A DNA stretch of 64,000 bases. Source: Formosa sp. Hel1_31_208. GTDB lineage: Bacteria > Bacteroidota > Bacteroidia > Flavobacteriales > Flavobacteriaceae. The DNA lies in NCBI RefSeq assembly GCF_900104785.1, contig NZ_LT629733.1, forward strand, positions 280,501 to 344,500. The letters are read 5' to 3'. Below are positions 43,236 to 51,015 of the stretch, piece by piece (the stretch's first letter is position 1; every line of letters starts with the position of its first letter). The notes under the pieces are model-generated. The model saw only the letters and a list, made by a program, of their open reading frames with translations, made no database searches and had not been told where the DNA came from. Position numbers and translations under genes: made by a program.

Positions 43236-45011
43236 GTGCAAAAATTATTAGACCATATCAACCTTCCTTCAGATTTAAGACAATTAAATCAGAATCAACT
43301 CCCACAACTCGCTCGTGAGTTACGTGACTTTATTATCAATGTCGTAGCTACCAAAGAAGGTCATCTTGGAGCTAGCTTAGGGGTCATTGAATTGACATTA
43401 GCGTTGCACTATGTATTCAACACCCCTGAAGACTTGTTAGTTTGGGATGTTGGTCATCAAGCTTATGGACATAAAATTATTACTGGAAGAAAAGAACGTT
43501 TTCATACTAACAGGCAGTTAGATGGCATAAGTGGCTTTCCAAAACGTGATGAAAGCACCTATGACACATTTGGGGTTGGACACTCATCAACATCTATTTC
43601 GGCAGCATTAGGCATGGCCATTGCATCTCAACTTAAAGGTGAAAACAAACATCATATTGCTGTGATTGGTGACGCATCTATTGCTAGTGGAATGGCATTT
43701 GAAGGGCTTAATCATGCTGGAGTGACTGCTGCAAATCTTTTAGTTATTTTAAACGACAATGCCATAGGTATAGATCCAAGTGTTGGTGCTTTAAAGCAAT
43801 ACTTAACTAATGTTAAAAAAGGAAAAGAAAAACAAGACAACATTTTCGAAGCCTTGAACTTTGACTATACTGGTCCTATTAATGGTCATGATTTACCCGC
43901 TTTAATAACAGAATTAGAACGTTTAAAACATGTAAAAGGTCCGAAATTTCTTCATGTAATTACGACCAAAGGAAAAGGCTTGAAACAAGCCGAAGACGAC
44001 CAAGTAAAATATCATGCTCCTGGGAAATTCGACGCGAAAACAGGTGATCTTTTTCCTAAAGAAACTATTGAACAAGCACCAAAATTTCAGGATGTTTTTG
44101 GTCATACTATAGTTGAATTAGCTAAAGTTAATAAACACATAATAGGTATAACACCTGCTATGCCCACTGGAAGTTCTTTAAAGTTTATGATGGCAGAACT
44201 TCCAAAACGCGCTTTTGATGTTGGCATTGCCGAACAGCATGCCGTCACTTTAGCGGCAGGAATGGCGACACAGGGTCTCATTCCCTTCTGTAATATTTAC
44301 TCTACTTTTTTACAGCGTGCTTATGATCAAGTAATTCATGATGTCGCCCTACAAAACCTACCCGTAATATTTTGTTTAGATCGTGCAGGTTTGGTTGGAG
44401 AAGATGGCGCCACACATCATGGTGTTTTTGATTTAGCCTATTTACGATGCATTCCAAATATGATTATTTTTGCACCTAGAAACGAAATTGAATTGCGGAA
44501 CATTATGTTTACGGCTCAATTAGAAATAGCTCAACCCATTGCCATTCGATATCCTCGAGGTCGTGGCCGGATTATAAATTGGAAACAGCCATTTACTAAA
44601 ATAGAAATAGGAAAAGGTCTACGTATAAAAAAAGGGACTGAAATTGCTGTTTTAAGCATAGGTACAATAGCATATAATGTCGAAGAAGCTATATCTATAT
44701 CTGAATTCGGAGAATTAATCTCACATTATGATATGCGCTTTGTAAAACCCCTAGATGATTTATTACTGCATTCTGTTTTTACCACATATAAGGAAATAGT
44801 AACACTTGAAGATGGTGTTATAAGTGGAGGTTTTGGATCTGCCATTTTAGAATTTGCATCAAAACACAAATATAAAACTCCAATTACAAATTTAGGTGTC
44901 CCTGATAATTTTGTAGAACAAGCATCTGTAAAACAACAACATCAATCGGTTAAGATTGATGCTGATAATTTAAGTATGTTATTTAAATCTATTATTCTTC
45001 GTCTGTCTTAA
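43236..45011 (+). CDS. dxs: 1-deoxy-D-xylulose-5-phosphate synthase
   Basis: First enzyme of the methylerythritol-phosphate isoprenoid pathway; condenses pyruvate and glyceraldehyde 3-phosphate using thiamine diphosphate. 591 aa, slightly shorter than the usual 620-640. Motifs are GHLGASLGVIELTLALHYVF, DVGHQAYGHKIITGR, GVGHSSTSIS, the ThDP motif GDASIASGMAFEGLNHAG with NDN, and FDVGIAEQHAVTLAAGMA plus STFLQRAYDQVIHDVALQ in the pyrimidine domain. The start is GTG at 43236 (MQKLLDHINLPSDLR), just after a -7 box. It supplies precursors for the polyprenyl synthase at 26025. Its 3' end overlaps the opposing small gene by 20 bp. Confidence 0.96.
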   Translation: MQKLLDHINLPSDLRQLNQNQLPQLARELRDFIINVVATKEGHLGASLGVIELTLALHYVFNTPEDLLVWDVGHQAYGHKIITGRKERFHTNRQLDGISGFPKRDESTYDTFGVGHSSTSISAALGMAIASQLKGENKHHIAVIGDASIASGMAFEGLNHAGVTAANLLVILNDNAIGIDPSVGALKQYLTNVKKGKEKQDNIFEALNFDYTGPINGHDLPALITELERLKHVKGPKFLHVITTKGKGLKQAEDDQVKYHAPGKFDAKTGDLFPKETIEQAPKFQDVFGHTIVELAKVNKHIIGITPAMPTGSSLKFMMAELPKRAFDVGIAEQHAVTLAAGMATQGLIPFCNIYSTFLQRAYDQVIHDVALQNLPVIFCLDRAGLVGEDGATHHGVFDLAYLRCIPNMIIFAPRNEIELRNIMFTAQLEIAQPIAIRYPRGRGRIINWKQPFTKIEIGKGLRIKKGTEIAVLSIGTIAYNVEEAISISEFGELISHYDMRFVKPLDDLLLHSVFTTYKEIVTLEDGVISGGFGSAILEFASKHKYKTPITNLGVPDNFVEQASVKQQHQSVKIDADNLSMLFKSIILRLS

Positions 45012-45162
45012 CCATATCTGGTTGTTGGTTTGCATCTGCATCATAGACCTCAACATTAATCTGTGGCTCTTGATTACCATTACTCGTAATATCATCTAAC
45101 ATTAATAAAAATGCTAATGTGACAAAAAAGATGACTGCCGCTCCTAAAATATTTTTTTTCAT
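44992..45162 (-). CDS. Small single-helix membrane protein opposite the dxs end
   Basis: 56 aa from the ATG at 45162: one transmembrane helix (MKKNILGAAVIFFVTLAFLLML) and an acidic tail ending KTDEE. The longer frame to 45192 is rejected since a -7 box (TATATTTG, minus strand, 45190-45197) overlaps it. The last seven codons overlap the end of dxs on the opposite strand. Function unknown. Confidence 0.6.
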   Translation of the reverse strand: MKKNILGAAVIFFVTLAFLLMLDDITSNGNQEPQINVEVYDADANQQPDMVKTDEE

Positions 45163-45189
45163 AATAGTAGGTTTTAAAGATTTGGTTAA

Positions 45190-45197
45190 CAAATATA
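45190..45197 (-). promoter_or_regulatory. -7 box of the 56-aa membrane protein gene
   Basis: TATATTTG on the minus strand; predicted leader about 20-25 nt. Confidence 0.5.
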
Positions 45198-45293
45198 ATT
45201 AATTATCGCTTAAACACAAATTTAATCGATGAAATGCATTATTTGAACAAAGGGAACTCGTAAAAGCCCCCTTCTATGTGATACATATCTTAT

Positions 45294-48074
45294 TTATTTT
45301 ATAATAATTTTTTTCGTCTCGGAATAATTATCCACTCTAATATCGACAAAGTAAATTCCTGAATTTAGATTCAAATTAAGTTTGGCATTTGACGGTGACA
45401 GGTTGAGTATAGAATTGTAAACGTTTTGGCCATTCAAATTATAAACGGTAATATTCGCATTACCTAATTCAATCTTAGAAGTAATCGTAATGTCTCCCTC
45501 AGATATTGTTGGGTAAAGAACAATGGTATTCGAATTAAACTCACTCTCTAGCACACTTAACGGATCCGGAGTGAACTGACTAGTAAAAAAGCCTCTACCG
45601 AAAGTGGTTGCCAAAATCGTATTATCCGATGCCTTAAGGTCCAAATCGGTTACAACCGCATCACTCATCCCATTGTAAGATTGAACCCAACTCGGATTTG
45701 GAACGGTATAATCTCCAGTTGCCCAAACTCCCAACTCAGTTCCAATAATTAACTCTTCAGGTATTAATGGGTTTTGAAGAATACAGCGTACAGGCACATC
45801 AGGAAGGTTTCCTTCTATACTTCTCCATGTCGCTCCACCATCATCAGTAAACCAAACACTTTGCACACCATAATTATACATCGTTACGAAAATTTCCTGT
45901 TCACTTAAACCAAATTCAATATCAGATATACTCCCAACAAAACCAGTTCCCGAAATATTTATAAACGCTGGGTTTGCAATATCAGCTAATGTTCCTCTTA
46001 ATAATCTTCCACTTCTTAATCCGACATACAACGTAGATGATGTTGTTGTAAAAGGAGAAACTTTTAATGCACTTGGAGTCGCATTAAATTGCCCTGATGT
46101 AAGTAAATCATTCTCTCTTGCGGCACCACCTGGCAAAAATTCTTTCACCCTTTCAATAGCTATTCCATTGGCATTACTCGAAGCATTAGCATATAAGATA
46201 ACTAGGTTCTTGTCTAGAGCAGCCTCGTTTATGAAACTACCGCCTCCTTGGTTTGTTATCGCTGAAAAATTAGTAAAACTAGGATAACTAATAAATCGAT
46301 GTGAATTTCTAGGGTAAGTTGTAATTACATAGTCTCCAGCTGCTCCAAATTCAGTAAAACCACCATCTCCACCCACGGGATCAAAAAATGCATTTGCTCC
46401 AGGAGTGGCATTGTTAACAAATTGTGTTCCGTTATCTTGTGTTCCTCCTGCTAAATTAGTGTCTGGTGAATTAGGATCAATTGCACCATAATAAAATTGT
46501 ATGGTATTAAAATCTTTATTTCTAGTTTGAATTCCATTTGCATTACCAACGACGTTACTCATATCTGGGGCGTAATAAATACCTCCATCATTGCCAAAAA
46601 CAGCCTCACTACCATTTGTTCCAGGGCGAAATACAATAGCATGTTGATCCGCGTGTACACGCGGCACATTTAATGCTGCTAGATTATTATTATTGGACCA
46701 TTTTGAAATTTGTGTCCAAGTATTCCCAAAATCTTCAGAACGAAATAAATCAATTCCACCAACATATAAATTACTATTTTCATCAATTTCGATTGGTAGA
46801 TTGTAGAAGGCTTGATTCCTTGTGTAGTCATTAGCTGGAATTCCATTATCCGCATCATTTGGTTCATTCACTACAAATAAATTTGCCGGAGAAGCAAATG
46901 CATCTGTGGTTCTGAAAATATCAGCTTCGCCACCAATATTACAAACTACCCATAATAAATTCGGGTTTGTAGGATGGGTTTCTAATTCCGTTCTTCTTGA
47001 TGCTCCAAATGATCGCATTAAGGTAAACGAAATTCCATCAGTAGAGCGATAAATATCTCCGCCACCTTGACCAAACTCGTCACTTGTTGTAGTTAACCAA
47101 ACATTATTATTGGCGTCTAATTCAATATCATTTGGATTTTTATAATTTCCATTAGTAAATTGAATATCAAATCGCGTCCATGTGACACCATCATCAATAG
47201 ATTTGTATAATCCGCGACTATTGCCTCCTAAAAAATTGTTTGGTCCCGAAGCCTCAACAAATCTTCCACTAGGAAATGCAGCATACAGTTCTGTAACGCC
47301 ACCATTATCTCTAGCGACAATATCGCTTACATAGAAAATTCCATCAACATTTTGACCTCCATTACTCACGCCTGTAAAACCACCAATAACATTTTCCCAG
47401 GTAACACCACCATCTATAGATCTGTATACACCGCGTCCTATGACAGCCCCATCTGCTCCAATATATGGCTCACCAGAACCAATATACAATTTGTTACTGT
47501 CGTTAGGGTCTGAAATGATCACAGTTACCGCAATATTCTCTTGAAGCCCAGGAACCAAAGTCCATGACGAATCTGGATCTGTAATATCTTCATTAACCCA
47601 AAGTCCCCCCGAAACACCTCCAGCAAAGACACGTGTGTAATCATCATTTGGATTGGCATTTCCTACATCATTAGGATCAAACATAATTCCTCGAGTACGA
47701 CCACCTTGGTCATTAGGGCCTCTATCCACCCAAGGATTGACATCATCACCTCCAACGCCTCTTAAGAATATTCGTTGTTCTCTTAAATCTTCCTGCACAG
47801 CTAATGCGCGTTCAGGCATCGGTCGACCGGTTGACGGATCCATAGTAAGTTCCCACAATTGCTCATTATAAGCATTTGGAGGCAAACCTAAATCTTTTCG
47901 TTCTGATCTTGACAGTTTTTGAGTTTCCTTGTAAGGACTATTTTCAAGATGAGATAAATGTTGTTTTCTAAGTTCTGAAACAGAATCTTCCTCTTTTACA
48001 TTACAATTGAACATAAAAATAGGCATAAGGGCTAGGGTAACTATTGTAACAATAGTTAGAAATTTTCTTTTCAT
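45294..48074 (-). CDS. Large Asp-box (BNR/sialidase-fold) protein with T9SS type A sorting domain
   Basis: 926 aa from the ATG at 48074. N-terminal signal (MKRKFLTIVTIVTLALMPIF) ending in FNC followed by NVKEED, which resembles a lipobox cysteine plus an acidic surface-export signal. The body is a beta-propeller array with Asp-box motifs S-x-D-x-G-x-T-W: SIDGGVTWENV, SIDDGVTWTRF, SEDFGNTWTQI, TDDGGATWRSI, as in VPS10/sialidase-like proteins. The C-terminal about 80 residues (from VLYPTISEGDITI through ITVYNLNGQ to GIYFVDI) form a type A sorting domain ending KKIIIK, so it is exported by type IX secretion. Catalytic sialidase residues cannot be assigned. Follows dgt by 19 bp on the same strand. 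Confidence 0.85.
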   Translation of the reverse strand: MKRKFLTIVTIVTLALMPIFMFNCNVKEEDSVSELRKQHLSHLENSPYKETQKLSRSERKDLGLPPNAYNEQLWELTMDPSTGRPMPERALAVQEDLREQRIFLRGVGGDDVNPWVDRGPNDQGGRTRGIMFDPNDVGNANPNDDYTRVFAGGVSGGLWVNEDITDPDSSWTLVPGLQENIAVTVIISDPNDSNKLYIGSGEPYIGADGAVIGRGVYRSIDGGVTWENVIGGFTGVSNGGQNVDGIFYVSDIVARDNGGVTELYAAFPSGRFVEASGPNNFLGGNSRGLYKSIDDGVTWTRFDIQFTNGNYKNPNDIELDANNNVWLTTTSDEFGQGGGDIYRSTDGISFTLMRSFGASRRTELETHPTNPNLLWVVCNIGGEADIFRTTDAFASPANLFVVNEPNDADNGIPANDYTRNQAFYNLPIEIDENSNLYVGGIDLFRSEDFGNTWTQISKWSNNNNLAALNVPRVHADQHAIVFRPGTNGSEAVFGNDGGIYYAPDMSNVVGNANGIQTRNKDFNTIQFYYGAIDPNSPDTNLAGGTQDNGTQFVNNATPGANAFFDPVGGDGGFTEFGAAGDYVITTYPRNSHRFISYPSFTNFSAITNQGGGSFINEAALDKNLVILYANASSNANGIAIERVKEFLPGGAARENDLLTSGQFNATPSALKVSPFTTTSSTLYVGLRSGRLLRGTLADIANPAFINISGTGFVGSISDIEFGLSEQEIFVTMYNYGVQSVWFTDDGGATWRSIEGNLPDVPVRCILQNPLIPEELIIGTELGVWATGDYTVPNPSWVQSYNGMSDAVVTDLDLKASDNTILATTFGRGFFTSQFTPDPLSVLESEFNSNTIVLYPTISEGDITITSKIELGNANITVYNLNGQNVYNSILNLSPSNAKLNLNLNSGIYFVDIRVDNYSETKKIIIK

Positions 48075-48093
48075 TTTTCGCAATTTTTCTTTT

Positions 48094-49437
48094 TTATAAA
48101 TGGTTTCCTTTTAATTTCTGATAGCTTAACATAGCATTGCTGTCAGACATTTTTGAGACATAAAAACAAACAGATAATAAGCTGTTATAAATATGATCTG
48201 TGTCTAAGTCTACTTGCGGTTCTAAAAGTTTCAAAATAAGTTTATCAAAATTTGATAATTCTCCTTTGATATTATTTATGACCGATGTTGTAAAGATACC
48301 TAAAAGTTCATTAATTACCTTGTACCCTATAATCTCTTTATCGATAACCTCAGACGATTGATATACGTTCTTAATACTTAACGTAATGATGTCATTAATT
48401 TGTGCTTCGTACTTGCTATAATCCATTAAGGCCTTTGAGAATTCACCAGATAATATGCTATTCTCATGCGCCATGAATACTTCGACGACTTCATTAATTA
48501 ATGTATTAATTGCCAATGCCCGCAGATAACTCAATCGGTCTTGCGTACTTCTTAAAGCATTGTATGTTTTTGTTTGAATAGAATCTCTTACTAAATTGAT
48601 TAAATATTCTAATGCGAATTCTTCTTGTATCAAACCGAGATTAATACCATCTTCAAAATCTATAATGGTATAGCAAATATCGTCTGCTGCTTCAACTAAA
48701 TATGCCAGAGGGTGTCTACAATATCTAACGTCACCATCAGCACCTCTTTTTTCTAATCCTAACTCTCGAGCGACATCTTCAAAAAGGTCTTTTTCACTTT
48801 GAAAGAATCCATACTTTTTATCTGCAATATGTTTACTCGGTTTTTTAGGTAGTGACTCTTTTGGATATTTTGTAAATGCTCCTAAGGTTGCATAACTCAA
48901 ACGCAAGCCTCCTATTCGTCCTTGACGACTTTCAGTTAATATTTTAAAACCGTTGGCATTGCCCTCAAAACTGCAAAGATCTTCATATTGCTTTTTAGTG
49001 AGATGATCTTCAAAGTAGCGTCCTTCTCCTGTTTTAAAAAATTCTCCAATTGCCTTTTCTCCCGAATGTCCAAATGGTGGGTTTCCAATGTCATGAGCCA
49101 ACGCTGCTGCGGCAACGATAGCACCAAAATCATTAATTTGATATCCATGAACATCACGAAGGTGAGGATGTTTTTCGAGTAGTTTCTGACCTACCTTACG
49201 GCCAATTGATCGCCCCACAACACTCACCTCTAGACTATGCGTTAATCTTGTGTGTACAAAATCTGTCTTAGACAACGGAACAACTTGAGTTTTATCTTGC
49301 AGGCTTCTAAATTCCGAAGAAAAGATAATCCGATCATAATCCACTTCAAAACCTAAGCGCGTTTCATCTTGTTCTTTCCGCAATCGTTTATGCGTGTCTC
49401 CAAATCGTTTTAAGGAGAGTAATTGTTCCCAAATCAT
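48094..49437 (-). CDS. dgt: Deoxyguanosinetriphosphate triphosphohydrolase-like protein
   Basis: HD-domain enzyme that splits dGTP (or dNTPs) into deoxynucleoside and triphosphate. 447 aa. FSSEFRSLQDKTQV and THSLEVSVVGRSIG start the fold; HD residues appear as LAHDIGNPPFGHSGE, and AYLVEAADDICYTIIDFEDGI supplies the later Asp. Length agrees with the long dGTPase type. Probably co-transcribed with the downstream T9SS protein, without an obvious functional link. Confidence 0.93.
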   Translation of the reverse strand: MIWEQLLSLKRFGDTHKRLRKEQDETRLGFEVDYDRIIFSSEFRSLQDKTQVVPLSKTDFVHTRLTHSLEVSVVGRSIGRKVGQKLLEKHPHLRDVHGYQINDFGAIVAAAALAHDIGNPPFGHSGEKAIGEFFKTGEGRYFEDHLTKKQYEDLCSFEGNANGFKILTESRQGRIGGLRLSYATLGAFTKYPKESLPKKPSKHIADKKYGFFQSEKDLFEDVARELGLEKRGADGDVRYCRHPLAYLVEAADDICYTIIDFEDGINLGLIQEEFALEYLINLVRDSIQTKTYNALRSTQDRLSYLRALAINTLINEVVEVFMAHENSILSGEFSKALMDYSKYEAQINDIITLSIKNVYQSSEVIDKEIIGYKVINELLGIFTTSVINNIKGELSNFDKLILKLLEPQVDLDTDHIYNSLLSVCFYVSKMSDSNAMLSYQKLKGNHL

Positions 49438-49527
49438 AGATATTTTTTAGCAGTTGCAAGATAAACTTTTTCAATGTTAAATTAATGTTTCTATTTCATA
49501 AAAAATCGATTCTTGGGTAACCATAAA

Positions 49528-49594
49528 TTAACCTTTTTATCATTTAGGTTTAATCTGCTATTAACCTAAACTTTACATAATCCCTCCATCTTTG
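49528..49594 (+). promoter_or_regulatory. Pho-box-like promoter of the lipoprotein/TonB-receptor unit
   Basis: Five 11-bp units starting at 49528, 49539, 49550, 49561 and 49572; four begin TTAAC, TTAAT, TTAAC and TTTAC. Four bases after the last unit is CATCTTTG (49587-49594), one base off the -7 consensus. No TTG at -33; the repeats replace it. Confidence 0.6.
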
Positions 49595-49639
49595 CACCAT
49601 AACAAAAAAGAATATAAAATTTATTTTAAAAAAAATATC

Positions 49640-50911
49640 ATGAAAAAATTAGTACTATCTGCATTAATCGCTTCTTCACTAGTATTCACTGGCTGTTTTA
49701 AGGATGACGATACTCCAATTATTATTGAAGAAACCACCATCATTAACAATAATGGTGGAGGAACTGACGACGAATGTCCAATAGTAGCTATCACGGGAGC
49801 TATCACTGAGGATACCACTTGGACAAATGATAACATTTATCAATTGAATCAAAAAGTAGTCGTAGATAATGGCGCAACTTTAACCATTCAAGAAGGCACA
49901 ATTATCAAAGGCTCTCCAGGCACTGGATCTTTAGCTTCTGCTTTAATTATTGCCAAAGGCGCAAAAATAAATGCTGTTGGAACCGCAACTCAACCCATCA
50001 TATTTACAAGTACCTCCGATAATATTAATTGTGGTGAAACTGCTGGAACCAATTTAGATGAAAACGACAGAGGTCGTTGGGGTGGTTTATTAGTATTAGG
50101 AAACGCACCTTGCTCATTTGCTGGAGAAATTGTTGAAGCGCAAATAGAGGGTATTCCTGCTGATGACACTTTCGGACTTTACGGAGGAACTGATGCTGCC
50201 GACAACTCTGGTGTCATTCAATATGTATCTATACGTCATGGAGGTGCCTTAATTGGAGAAGGCAACGAAATCAACGGTTTAACACTTGGAGGTGTTGGGA
50301 ATGGAACTGTAATCAATAACATAGAAATTGTTGCGAATGTAGATGATGGTATTGAATTCTTTGGAGGAACTGTAAATGCATCAAACTTATTAGTTTGGGC
50401 TGTGGGAGACGATGCTTTAGATATCGACCAAGCGTACTCTGGAACGATTGACAATGCTGTTGTTGTATTAGGTGAGGTTTCTGACCATGCTTTTGAAATT
50501 GACGGTCCAGAAGGATCAGCTACAGGATCATTCACGCTACAAAACGCAACCATTATTGGCAACACGACAACTGTTAACGGTGAATATGCAGATTATAGAA
50601 GTAATGCTACTGGAGCAACAAATAACATCTACGCTTTTGGATTCAAAGACACATCAGATGTAGAACTAGATAATGATGGTGTTGCAACTAATTATAACAA
50701 TGGTGATTTAACATTCGGAACTTGGGAAATTGTTTTACCAACAGGCGTTACTGATGTTACAAGCATTTTTGCAAACAAAGCCGAAACTGTGACCGTGACT
50801 GGATTTGGATCAACTGCTACTGCAGTTTCGTTAGGTGCAAATACAGTTGGCGCGACCACTTCTGAATTGGCTTGGACATACGCAAATACTGCAGGTGGTT
50901 TAGGTTTCTAA
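49640..50911 (+). CDS. Surface lipoprotein, beta-helix-like, of the phosphate island
   Basis: 423 aa from the ATG at 49640 (the longer frame starts in the promoter region). Lipobox FTGC (Cys19) followed by FKDDD, a Bacteroidota surface-export signal. The mature part is acidic and built of short repeated strands (VVDNGATLTIQEGTIIKG, IQYVSIRHGG, INGLTLGGVGNGTVINNIEIV, DDGIEFFGGTVNASNL), suggesting a right-handed beta-helix or similar solenoid. No enzyme motif seen. It is 104 bp ahead of a TonB receptor and under a Pho-box-like promoter, so it may bind a phosphorus-containing ligand at the cell surface; that role is inference. Confidence 0.75.
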   Translation: MKKLVLSALIASSLVFTGCFKDDDTPIIIEETTIINNNGGGTDDECPIVAITGAITEDTTWTNDNIYQLNQKVVVDNGATLTIQEGTIIKGSPGTGSLASALIIAKGAKINAVGTATQPIIFTSTSDNINCGETAGTNLDENDRGRWGGLLVLGNAPCSFAGEIVEAQIEGIPADDTFGLYGGTDAADNSGVIQYVSIRHGGALIGEGNEINGLTLGGVGNGTVINNIEIVANVDDGIEFFGGTVNASNLLVWAVGDDALDIDQAYSGTIDNAVVVLGEVSDHAFEIDGPEGSATGSFTLQNATIIGNTTTVNGEYADYRSNATGATNNIYAFGFKDTSDVELDNDGVATNYNNGDLTFGTWEIVLPTGVTDVTSIFANKAETVTVTGFGSTATAVSLGANTVGATTSELAWTYANTAGGLGF

Positions 50912-50942
50912 TTTTAATTAATATTAAATATTGATTGCTGAA

Positions 50943-50966
50943 AAAGCGTTCATAAAACAAACGCTT
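50943..50966 (+). other. Intercistronic hairpin between lipoprotein and TonB receptor
   Basis: AAGCGTT / AACGCTT stem with an about 8-nt loop and no T-run. It may lower readthrough or protect the upstream mRNA end, giving more lipoprotein than receptor. Confidence 0.4.
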
Positions 50967-51015
50967 CTAATCGTTGTAAACTAACGAGCAGAAGTGTTTA
51001 GATAATTATCTCAAT

